Shown here: positions 23,434 to 32,760 of the stretch, piece by piece
How positions within the stretch are numbered: position 1 is the first letter of the stretch
Layout of the letters: each line of letters opens with the position of its first letter
Source of the DNA: Amaurobius ferox
Taxonomy: Eukaryota; Arthropoda; Arachnida; Araneae; Amaurobiidae
Length of the DNA: 64,000 nucleotides
NCBI GenBank assembly: GCA_951213105.1
Contig: OX578134.1
Location: forward strand, 139,773,801-139,837,800
Reading direction: 5' to 3'
Position numbers and translations under genes: made by a program
The notes under the pieces: generated by a model
The model's input: only the letters and a program-made list of their open reading frames with translations
Told to the model about the DNA's origin: nothing
Database searches by the model: none

Positions 23434-23437
<4 letters not shown>
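22022..23437 (-). mobile_element. Tc1-like DNA transposon 1
   Basis: ~1.4-kb element bounded by TA runs. The ends are diverged inverted repeats over about 55 bp: left AATCGAAGATAATAAAAC then ACGCACC; right, inverted, AATCTAAGAAAAAAATCGGC then TCACC. It carries one minus-strand transposase relic. Insertion at TA fits the superfamily. Confidence 0.8.
22190..23222 (-). pseudogene. Tc1-like transposase, broken
   Basis: From the 23222 start the frame gives a basic N-terminus and a helix-turn-helix (EFERGRVVGLHEAGWAHRRI, then VIRRCWQ). A Tc1-type linker and VFSDESHFELNSD (first catalytic Asp) follow. VMVWVAISFDSRTPLL and DNARPHTA (second catalytic Asp) come next, preceded by a stop. SPDLSLIEHIWDEMGRRL with the third catalytic Glu is in a shifted frame. 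Several frameshifts and stops separate these pieces. The enzyme would cut and rejoin the element at TA sites; this copy cannot. Length about 340 codons, normal for the family. Strand is opposite to Tc1-like element 2. Confidence 0.9.

Positions 23438-23467
<30 letters not shown>
23438..23467. repeat. (TA)n between the two Tc1 elements
   Basis: Short TA run shared as target by both elements. Confidence 0.9.
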
Positions 23468-23468
<1 letters not shown>

Positions 23469-24872
23469 TTTTTTGCAAATAGAAACGATGTACCCCTAAA
23501 AATAATCAGATCATCTTGAAATTTCGCATGAAAATTCCTTTATACCAAGTATGCAAATGATTAAATTTGCAAGGCCAATGAGTGTCAACTTTGGTCATAG
23601 TCCGCGTTTCTAGTGCGCAACTAGTATCCTATGAAACATATTAAAATGTGGACGGTTCACCATTGCTCGTTATCGGCGTTGCAGTTCCGTGGAGACAACC
23701 AATAATGCCGCTACGATGTGGCCGAAGACCTTATAAGCAATTAGACGAGTTCCATCTTGGTCGTATAGTCGGGATGCGTGAAGCTGGTCGGTCATACCAA
23801 GCAATAGGCCGCCACCCGCACCGAAAGGACATTGGCGTGCAAAGGTGCTGGCAGCAATGGTTTCTGCAAGGAACTCATCATCGGAATGAAGTCTCTGGAA
23901 GGCAAAAGTGCACGAATGCGAGGTAAGATCGGATGACTGTGCGACAGGATTGAAATGACCCAGCGGCTTCATTGTCCGCCATTCAATATGCTACAACCAA
24001 TTCCATACCACCCGTGGTACCTTCCACCATCTCACGGCGCTTGACTGAGGTGGGATTATGCTCACGGCGACCTTTAAGACGTCTGCCCATAACCACACAA
24101 CATCGGCAGAGTCGTTCGGAGTGGTTTCGTAGCCGAGCATCATAGCTGCCAGCAGACTGGCATCGCATAGTGTTCAGCGATGAATCACGATTCCGCCTTT
24201 CAGCAGATGACTATCGGGTACGTGTGTGGATGCGCCAAGGCCAGCGGTCTCAATCTGCCTTTGATTTACACAGGCACACTTCTATTACCGCTAGTGTGAT
24301 GGTGTGGGGTGTTAACTCTTACGACAGCAGGTCGCCCGTTATCATGCGTACAACTTTAACAGCTCAACGATATGTTGATGAAATCTTGCGGCCGTTTGCG
24401 TTACCCTTCATGATACGTCAGCCTGGGGTCATTTTCCAACAAGATAATGCCACACCACATACGGCTCGAAAATCTCTGTGCTCTAGATACAGTTCCTTGG
24501 CCAGCAAGTTCACCAGACCTTTGCCAATCTAGCATGTATGGGATATCCTAGGGCGCTAGATTCGGGCACCCCGAAATGCAGCAGATCTGGAGCAATAATT
24601 GAGGAATGCCTGGTAGAATGTATCGCAGGATGACATTAGTAAACTTTATCACTCCTTACCAAGACGTATACACGCAGGCAGTGTCTCCAAGGGGGAGGGG
24701 GTTCACCAATTACTGATTTGAAAATTCAATGTGCAATTGCTAACCATTGATGGATCCGGCGGTCTTGATTTTGAAATTATTTCTTTATCTGTGTATGAGC
24801 TGTAAGCATATTTAATTTCAATAAAACCAGTATCTTTTTTCATGGTCTTTCGTTTTTTTTTGCATATGAGTG
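23468..24872 (+). mobile_element. Tc1-like DNA transposon 2
   Basis: Ends are diverged inverted repeats (left CTTTTTTGCAAATAGAAACG; right, inverted, CACTCATATGCAAAAAAAAA then CG) with TA at both sides (23466-23467 and 24873-24874). 1405 bp, nearly the same size as element 1, with the transposase on the plus strand. Confidence 0.7.
23707..24720 (+). pseudogene. Tc1-like transposase, broken; catalytic Glu codon is TAG
   Basis: N-terminal helix-turn-helix (DEFHLGRIVGMREAGRSYQA, QRCWQQW), then a gap with stops and shifts (SRRLTEVGLCSRRPLRRLP in another frame). From 24170 one frame reads FSDESRFRLSADDYRVRVW (first Asp), SVMVWGVNSYDSR and FQQDNATPHTAR (second Asp). In the third motif, where the family has P-I-E-H-V-W-D, the sequence reads PI, TAG, HVWD, so the glutamate codon has become a stop by one base change. 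The C-terminal region is still readable past 24600. Closely related to, but distinct from, the copy at 22190-23222. Confidence 0.9.
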
Positions 24873-24878
24873 TATATA

Positions 24879-25357
24879 CATGGAGTTAAAATTAAAGTAT
24901 CCCTGTTCAGAGCCCTGCAGACAAAAATCCAGTGGTCATAAGAACACCAAATCTGCTTGGTATGCATTTCCGAACATGGGGTAATGAATGACGCAAAAAA
25001 TTGTTCAAAAAATGACTGATAAAGCGAGAGATGGTCCTGTAAATAGTTCCTAGTAAAACATAATCTGTATGTGGTGCCAACACTAAGGAGCGCCACTCCA
25101 TACGGATTTGGGCTTTCCTTGCATATCCGTCCGTAGCTTGTACATGAAATGCATGCCGACGTTCTCCTAATTTATGAAACAATCCATTCCTTCTGAAAAC
25201 CACGGTAAAACTGACGACGAGCGCAACAACAGGCACTTAATGATTTCGCTGGACAGCGCCCTCTATCGCTTAAACCATGCATTGCATGACGAAGAGTGCT
25301 TCTTAGTTGTGTTCTATCACCCCCTAAAGTTTTGCCCCATCGTTTTGAATCACCTTG
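24879..25357. mobile_element. Mariner-type MITE
   Basis: Lies six bases (TATATA) from Tc1 element 2. The right end, inverted, starts CAAGGTGATTCAAAACGATG after TA, typical of mariner-group ends. The left end CATGGAGTTAAAATTAAAG is a weaker match. Overlapping minus frames (92-109 codons) show no transposase motif. Confidence 0.5.
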
Positions 25358-25633
25358 TATAATATAAATTAAATTAGAATTTGAAGAGGAATAGTGATGC
25401 ATCCATAACAAAAGTTAGAATTTAATTACTAACCAGATATAACTCAAGAGAATATCAGTTATATACAAAATAATCAGGAAACCACATAATATATAAAATA
25501 ACAATCAAAACAAAGACAGGAATGTAACAATGAAGCTGATGTAATAGTAAAATCTTCAAGGGCCATCTACCATTCACCAGCCTCATAGTAGCACATTTAA
25601 TTTAATGGTCTGTTACTGTGAACAAAAGACCAT
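25358..25633. other. No feature seen
   Basis: AT-rich spacer. Confidence 0.5.
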
Positions 25634-25648
25634 ATGATGCCCCTATGT

Positions 25649-27431
25649 TGAAGTGTTGAAAACCCAGACTACACGACCAACCCGAAGGCTTATGGTAGCA
25701 AGATGTGTGGCCGGGAACTTTATTTTTTGATTCAAGAGATTACAATACATATATTAAAATGAATCACATCACAAGTAGTTACATCAAGAAAAGAAGAGAA
25801 TGGCAGCGACAATACATAGCAAGAAAGACAAACAAATAAGACAAACATAAGAAAATTGTAAAGAGGGGAAAACCCCGAAGGGAAAAAAACCCTGGCACAA
25901 AATACAGCCAAAACGAAATTACAGAAAATAAGAAAATGGTCACGGTTGGAAGACAATAAGGGTTAGGATATAGTTAATATAACAAATTTAAAATTTGATA
26001 TTTATCAAAATTTACTGATGTCAAATTTTACTAAACAAAAAACAGGGTTGAAATTATTAAGTGAATAAAAAACAAAATTACAGAGATTTACACGAGAAAT
26101 CCTTAAGTGCAAAAATAACAAAATTAAATAAAAACAAAAAAACAAAAAAATTCCCATTTTTCCTTTCCCTTAAGTATCAGAAGAGCAGAAAGTTTATAAC
26201 AATAAATGAACTACAGAAAAATACCAAACATATAGCAAAGTAACAAAAGTACAGAAAACAGGAAATTTAGAAACCAAAAAAGGAAGGTTGTAAACCAGAA
26301 ATCCGAAGTAAAAAATTAAGCCGAAAAGCGGACGGCTGCAGAGCAGGAATCCGAGAAAATATACTACAAACAATGCAAAAACATAAACTACGAATATAAT
26401 AGAAAGCAAGGAAATTTAAGACCAAAAACGGACGGCTGTAAACCAGGAATCCAAGAGAAAAATTGAAAGTCGGAAAGCGGACGGCTGAAGAACAGGAATC
26501 CGAGAAGACATAATACAAAAATGCTACAATAAAAGATACATACAGAAATAGATAAACAGAGAATAAAAAACTGAAAACAGTGAATTTATAAACCAAAGCG
26601 GACGGCTGAATACCAGGAATCCAAGAGCAAGAATTTAAAGCCGAAAAGCGGACGGCTGCAAAGCAGGAATCCGAGAAGAATAACAACCACAAACACACAC
26701 TCACATACTACAAAATTTAAAAAAAAAAAAAAAAAAATCCCGGGAACAGCGAAGCTGGACAGGAGTAAAAATGTAAACAAATGCAATTAATTAGTCCCGA
26801 ACGGGCCAATAAGGTTAAAAGATAAAGTAAACAAACATAGGAAATCCTCCTCTCAAAGGACTCCCCATGAAAAGTTCCACCCAGAGATCCCCCTCCCAAA
26901 AAACCTCTAGGAAAACAGAGAAAACACAGAAATTCCAGCCAGCAAAAAAAAAAAAAAGGAAAAAAACCAGGAACCGCAAAGCTGAACAGAATAATAACAC
27001 AGAGAGACCAGCCAGCAGGACCAAGGAAAAAAAACAAAAAACACCAGGAATCGCAAAACTCAACAGGAATACAAGGAATATATGAATAAGTGTAAAGTCC
27101 CGAAAAGGCAAACAGGTTTCAAGATAAAAAAAAACCGAAAAGAAGGAGAGTCTCTCCCCAAAGACTCCCCAAGAGTTTAACCCAGAGGTCCCCCTCCCAA
27201 AGGACCACCAGGAAAAGAGGATATGCGATACAAAAGTTCAGCCAGCGAGCCCAGGAGCAAAGAAGCCAGGGTTCAGAAAAAAAAAATAAAATAAAAAAAA
27301 TAAATGAATAAAAAAAATTAAAAAAAAAAAACACCAACATTTTCTCCAACAAAAAACAAAGATACAAAAAACATAGTTAAAAAGCCAAAAAGCAAGGAAA
27401 AAAGTTAAAAAGGGATGAAAAACAGGGTTAC
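25649..27431 (+). mobile_element. A-rich, internally repetitive insertion with 15-bp direct repeats
   Basis: Flanked by perfect ATGATGCCCCTATGT at 25634-25648 and 27432-27446. The plus strand is strikingly A/purine-rich with many A-runs, unlike the surroundings. Left half: the motif GCGGACGGCTG..CAGGAATCC recurs in pairs ~47 bp apart (26330; 26429/26476; 26597/26644). Right half: a ~300-bp block with CCAGGAAYCGCAAARCT and CCAGAGRTCCCCCTCCCAAA occurs about twice. The hydrophobic minus-strand frames (up to 145 codons) are the complement of A-runs and not credible genes. The strand bias and TSD-like repeats suggest insertion of an RNA-derived copy; the source is unknown. Confidence 0.6.
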
Positions 27432-27446
27432 ATGATGCCCCTATGT

Positions 27447-27791
27447 GCTACATTTAAACGGATTGACAAAATTGAAGAACTATAAAGAAATGAAAAATAA
27501 TTTGTTAAATAACTGATTTACCCGTGTAGAAGTTGATAGGCCTAAACCTGAAATACATGTGAATTAAATATGTAGTTGTAAAGAAGGATTTGCCAATCCA
27601 TGAGTGTAAAGTTTAAATCGTCATTCTCAAAAATTATAAAAATTAATTGCATAAAGAATGAAGGGATAGCTACCAAATAATTTGCATTCAAAATAGAGCC
27701 AGTACTCAATATTGCAAATATAAATGATAATCTTTATTAACCCTATGAAATTAATTAAAGCGTTAATAAGTAGTAAATAATGAATAAATAA

Positions 27792-27828
<37 letters not shown>

Positions 27829-28238
27829 AAAATTTTTTAGATACTATAGCTTACAAAATTATGAAAGATACTATGCAGAAATTATTAATTCAATATCAAC
27901 ATACAGATACTGTTACACAACTTTTTACTGTTGCGTTAAGTATGAGCGTTTTTGCCTTATAAATATAACACTATCTTTAACAGCACTTTGGGAACAAATT
28001 CGCCTTTCAAAGTACAATCACCAGTTAATTGCTAACAAAAACATCTTAGTAGGACAATATAATCACCACCATAACATGATGATCATTTTTCTAAATTTAC
28101 GACGAGTTCAACCCAATGCCTATTAAAACCCATGTTATTTAATACGAAAATTCATTAATTCGCAGAAGTTGATAATGAAGAAATATTATCTCGTCAGTCT
28201 TAATAATTAGGCTGGAACTTAATTAGTTTGTGCCTCAC
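27447..28238. other. AT-rich spacer with (TA)n at about 27797-27824
   Basis: No frame or repeat besides the TA run. Confidence 0.6.
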
Positions 28239-28598
28239 GTGGGAGAATAATAAAGCCGAATATTAAAATATGGATGATGATTAGCAACAGCCGTGACTAA
28301 ATTTATGTTTGTCGAAGCAGAGGAATTGCCATATTCAACATAGATGGTCATCTCCACTTTATCTTTTAACGACCCTATTTGTGAGGGAAGCTTTGAGTCT
28401 GATGGGAGAATTGTATGCAAGAAAATAAAGGAATGTTGAGTAACGACGGAATTCAGTTCGAATTTTACGAATAAATCCGATAGCATTTTATTGTAAGTAG
28501 CAGAAGTTATACAAGTAGTGCATTGAAATACATTTTCTTTGTTAAGAAATCTGATGCCAATTAAAACGACTACCCTACTAATTAAAACATGTTCGTTT
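28239..28598 (-). CDS. Candidate internal exon, extracellular-like domain
   Basis: On the minus strand an acceptor CCTGTGCTTGCAG at 28599-28611 opens a frame of 119 codons without a stop, closing at CCCAC|GTGAGG (donor). Such length is unexpected by chance at this base composition. It encodes a Cys-containing, beta-strand-like sequence: NVFQCTTCITSATYN, LPSQIGSLKDKVEMTIYVEY, then GNSSASTNINLVTAV. The pattern loosely recalls REJ/PKD-type modules of polycystin-like proteins, but I cannot assign it firmly. Entry and exit phases match (both phase 2), as in many shuffled extracellular exons. No partner exons were identified on this strand. Confidence 0.4.
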
Positions 28599-29890
28599 CT
28601 GCAAGCACAGGCTGCTTATGTTAATTGAACTAGCTGAAAATCAATAGGGTAAAGTTTATGTACGATTAAAATAAACAGACCAAAATTTTAGGGAAACGTT
28701 TTATTCTGTTGACTATTAGAAAAATCCGTCAAACGTATTAAAATTAAGTTATTGTGAGATCAGGAGACACCATATGCTATTTTTGAAGTTCACGACGAAA
28801 CAAAGACCAGACATTTAGTCACCATTTTATGACAGTTTTAACCCGGAAAGTCATAACCGCATTAAATACACCTCACACAAATTGCACGTGTGGTTATTTG
28901 TTATTTTTATTTATATATTACATTGTTACTTTTATTTATTTATTGAGTTTCTGTTATTTATTTATTGCGCATGCGCAAAATATCCTAGGGCCAAGACTTA
29001 AACTAAGACTCATTGGAAACTGAAAAAACCAATAATGCAAATATACGACATCGCACTGAGGAGCATTCAATGATTAGTGCGTAACTGAAAGAGGGCGCAA
29101 CTGAAGAGGACTGGTGAAGGAGGGCGCAACTGAACCCCAGGCAAAATGATGGGGCTGCAAGGAGCAAAGTCAAAGAGCATAATTCAATGATTATTCAAGA
29201 GTTAAAGAGACAGAGTCGTCTTTTCAAGCAGTGTTATTCAGAGAGAGTCGTTATTCATTTGAGTTTTGAGAGTGCTATAGAAAAAGACAAAGCCTTACTC
29301 AAAATATTAGAAAAAGAATCGGAAAAAGTGACAGTCATGCTGAGCTACAAATCCAAAATACAGAGGTATGTGCAAATCTTCATGTATATTAGGTAAATTT
29401 TTTATTTGTGGAATAAGATTCAAAAGACCTGGTCTCACATGGTGCTTTTCGCGTCCTTAAGCATTTGTCAAAAAATTCATATAATTTTGATCATAACAAT
29501 ATAGAGGTGTGATCAAATGATGATTTATTTTGAAAGTTAAACACGCGGATTTTAATGTGTAATGTTTTTATTTAATGATTACGTTAAGTAACTCGTTCAA
29601 ATAGGTAATGGTGGGTTTTGCGGTCACGATTGCAATGTACGATAAAATGATACAATGAAGATGTACAGCACGGGTACTATTTTGGGCAAACTGATTATCT
29701 CATTAATTAAACCATTTGCATATTTACAAGTTATAGACTGCTTCTGTAAATTGAACTGACTGAAAATTTATTGGACTTAGCTGTGTTTGATTAAAATAAA
29801 TATACAATCATTTTTGGAGTACGATTGAGTTTGTTGACTGTTATAAAAATCTGTTATAGGTATTAAAATTATGATATCTTTAATGAGAAA
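28570..29890 (+). repeat. Old direct duplication (28570-28760 and 29680-29890)
   Basis: CTGCTTATGTTAATTGAAC, GATTAAAATAAA and TTGACTRTTA occur in the same order in both segments, about 70% alike by eye. The first copy covers the acceptor side of the minus-strand candidate exon. Confidence 0.5.
28968..28979. promoter_or_regulatory. NRF1-like palindrome TGCGCATGCGCA
   Basis: Perfect 12-bp palindrome matching the NRF-1/EWG consensus, a common animal core-promoter element, ~200 bp upstream of the start of the candidate two-exon gene. Function is inferred. Confidence 0.35.
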
Positions 29891-31726
29891 TATCATGATA
29901 TAATGGCGTAATGCAGTATATTGCACGGGCACAACTTACTGCTGTCTTCACACTTGCAACCATAAAATGTTCACTAAACGTCATTAAAAGAGTTGCTGTG
30001 ACGTTTAAAATGGTATTTACTTTATTTGTTACAGTTCTTCCGATATTTAGTAGATATATATATATTTGTACTTATTATGTTATTATGATGTATGATATTC
30101 AATGCATTATATCAACAAAATCAAAGTGTTTGAGTTGAAATAATTTTGACGTGAATTCATATTTTTATAAATTTTATATTAGCTTCGTAAAATGATTAAC
30201 TTCGTTAGCCACCATTTTAAGAACGGTTCCTTCTATTGCAATGGGAATAACTTTAGTCATATTTATTACCAATATTGTATAATTAAAACGTATAATTTTA
30301 GTATTTCTCTCGATTTTTTCTGAGTAAATTTTAATTTTTTAGATTTTTAACTCTATTATGCCATCCTATCCTGCTTGGTCCGCTTTAGAACGCACCCATT
30401 TTTCAAATCTTAAGATCCAAATTAATCAAGTGAAGCTGGATATTGGACCCTTTTTAATTTTCGTACAACGATGGTCGTTTATATTCGTTGCAATAACAAT
30501 ACGTTCTCAAATATGAAATACTTTTTTTCTTTATCGGTTTGTTTATTCTGTTCGGAACCCACCAGGAGAATGCACTCATGCTTTGAGAATTACCTAAGGA
30601 CCAAAGCAGGTACGATATCCAATGCCTATATACATGCCGTACGATATATATGCCGTTACTTATAGTGGTATATTTTAATTCGCCGGATTCAGAACATTAT
30701 TGGGCTAGCCTTTTTTGGTCTGGTCATGGAAATGTACTCGTTTTTCTCGAATAACTGGAAATCCGGTGTAGCTAGACAGTTCATATTTGGAACATTGCTG
30801 TCTTTTGTGATATACATAGAAATGTACTAGTTTCTGAGGAATAAATTAAGAACCGGAACAGCTAGAATAACCAACTTGGTCTATTGTTGTATGTCATATA
30901 TTTATATTACATACATTTTAATAAATGCTATATTTCATACATTTCTATTACATACATTTTAATAAATACTATATTTCATACATTTCTATTACATACATTT
31001 TAAGAAATACTATGTTTCATACATTTCTATTACATACATTTTAATAAATACTATATTTCATACCTTTATAATACATGCAAGTAATAAAAAGGTGCTGTGG
31101 CATAAAATCATTGAGGCGCACCAAAAAGTGGTGATAATTATTTATTATAACCTTATTAAAAAGATAATTTTTTGTTTGCACTCATATATAGTAGAATGTG
31201 TACACCGAAATAACCTGCCTATTGTGTGTAGTCCGAATTCAACCTGTAAATAATATAATTATGATACATAAATTCTCACCAGTCTGAATATGATACATAA
31301 ATAAGTTCCCCACTCTGAAATGATGAGATACTATTGCTCAACTTAAAGTTTTATTAACATTATCATGATATATCTTTTATATAATTATTTAAATTTTCAT
31401 TTAAGATTTACAAATTATTTTTAGCAATTCTTACATTGCCCCAAGATAAAGTTCTAAAGATATCATTACTGGCGTATTTTAAAAATTTGGCTTTGTGCTT
31501 TTACTTTTTGTATTTTACTGTGCATTATGATAAAATTGGATCTGTATAATAACAGAATATGAATGCACGAAAACCCTGATAATTTACTAACTCTTGGTAT
31601 TTTTAAACTTTCTACATAATTAAATATTTGATACTTATATTTTTCAGGTCTAAATTAAATAATGCATTAGAGCAATATATCACGGGAGTCGGAAACAGTG
31701 CGAAGAGACATTGTGTGTCACACTGA
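29187..31726 (+). CDS. Candidate two-exon small gene (exons 29187-29365 and 31648-31726)
   Basis: Exon 1 from ATG 29187 encodes a lysine/glutamate-rich, coiled-coil-like peptide (IIQELKRQSRLFKQCYSERV ... KALLKILEKESEKVTVML) and ends at CAGAG|GTATGT, a strong donor. Exon 2 follows the acceptor ATTTTTCAG at 31647. It continues in frame for 25 codons (SKLNNALEQYITGVGNSAKR) to TGA at 31724-31726, and AATAAA signals lie near 31897 and 31946. The product would be 85 residues. The frame upstream of ATG is open to about 29117. GAGGGCGCAACTGAA is duplicated in the leader (29091 and 29122). I do not recognise the family. The 2.3-kb intron contains no other gene. Confidence 0.3.
29400..30904. other. AT-rich; no gene beyond the candidate intron
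   Basis: Short frames of 64-75 codons (29911, 30471) show no motifs. Confidence 0.5.
30905..31072 (+). repeat. 41-bp minisatellite, four copies
   Basis: ACATACATTTTAATAAATRC recurs at 30909, 30950, 30991 and 31032, a period of exactly 41 bp with high identity. Confidence 0.95.
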
Positions 31727-32095
31727 TGCATCAGACGTGGCCTAGTAGGAAAGAAACACCTTGTGATGACAGTGCAGATAATCACTAGTCCTGTTTGATT
31801 AATAACCTGATGTCAAAGATTGTATTATTTGTCACTATATTTTTGCGCATGGCTGCAGCGAGAGCACTTTCATTCAAGACTGCATGTGCGTGATAGAATA
31901 AATCTGATAGAAAATTTCAGAATCTGTATTAATTATATCTATTAAAATAAATGATATTTCTGCATTCGATTAACAATGATAGCATAGAATTTAAGGCAAT
32001 TTGAAAATTTTTAGTTTTGCATATATATAGAAATATGGTAGCCCGATCAAAAGTTTGAAAGTGTTTATTGGATTTACACGGCTTGTTTATTTCAG

Positions 32096-32760
32096 AATAT
32101 GAAGAAGAAAACGTTTACCTTATGTGTGTGTCAGGTGTAGATATCACTCATGTCTGTAATGCCAAGTGAATTTATATGTAGATACACTATGTAAAAATCT
32201 TAATAAATATGTATTTTCTAATGCCCTGGATTAGAAATTAATTATTCGAAATTTAAACTTTTTCGCATTTTTAATTTCAATAACAGATAATTCCTGCAAG
32301 AATGGTTGTTGTTTCAGCTGTGTGGAAAAATGATATTTTCAACAATTACAAGGATGTAATTGGTATTAAATTCATATTTAACGTTTAAAATTGATATACA
32401 CGTTTTGCCCTGCATAGTACAAGAATATACTATTTCTGTGTGGTGTTAGTTGTGTTTATGTATGTCGATCTGTTTGTGTGTATACACTTCAGCTCAAAAA
32501 TTATCTGTTAGATTTTAATAATTATCCTTCCGATTTTCATGTAATTTAGATGTTATTCTGGTACAGAGGAGATGTAATAACAAATCTAGAAAACTTGAAC
32601 TACATGCGACTCAAGTCATCAAGCGTAAGGATTCAAGAATGGTACAGTATAGTCTATCCAACTAGAGGCACAGACGTGATGCTGATATTAACCATGAATG
32701 ATTCTTACACTTCAAATTGTTCTCACAGCACAACTATCGTCGTGAACCTACTTCATTAAT
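32096..32760 (+). CDS. Candidate PKD-like domain exons (32096-32151 and 32550-32760)
   Basis: The 70-codon frame at 32550-32760 starts directly after an acceptor TGTAATTTAG and ends in TAA. It encodes LFWYRGDVITN and WYSIVYPTRGTDVMLILTMN, then TSNCSHSTTIVV. This follows the PKD-domain pattern (W..GD, H/Y-Y-P-x-x-G-x-y-x-V-x-L-x-x-x-N-D, S-x-T-x-x-V). Upstream, after TTTATTTCAG (32095), ENVYLMCVSGVDITH could be the first strands of the same domain. It joins in frame only if a weak donor CAT|GTCTGT is used. PKD domains are extracellular Ig-fold modules, for example in polycystin-1. Assignment is tentative and the splice is unproven. Confidence 0.3.

Noticed and set aside
26194..27367. Hydrophobic minus-strand ORFs up to 145 codons (Phe/Leu-rich, membrane-protein-like)
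   Set aside because: Complement of A-runs in a purine-rich repeat segment; overlapping frames look alike and no family is recognisable.
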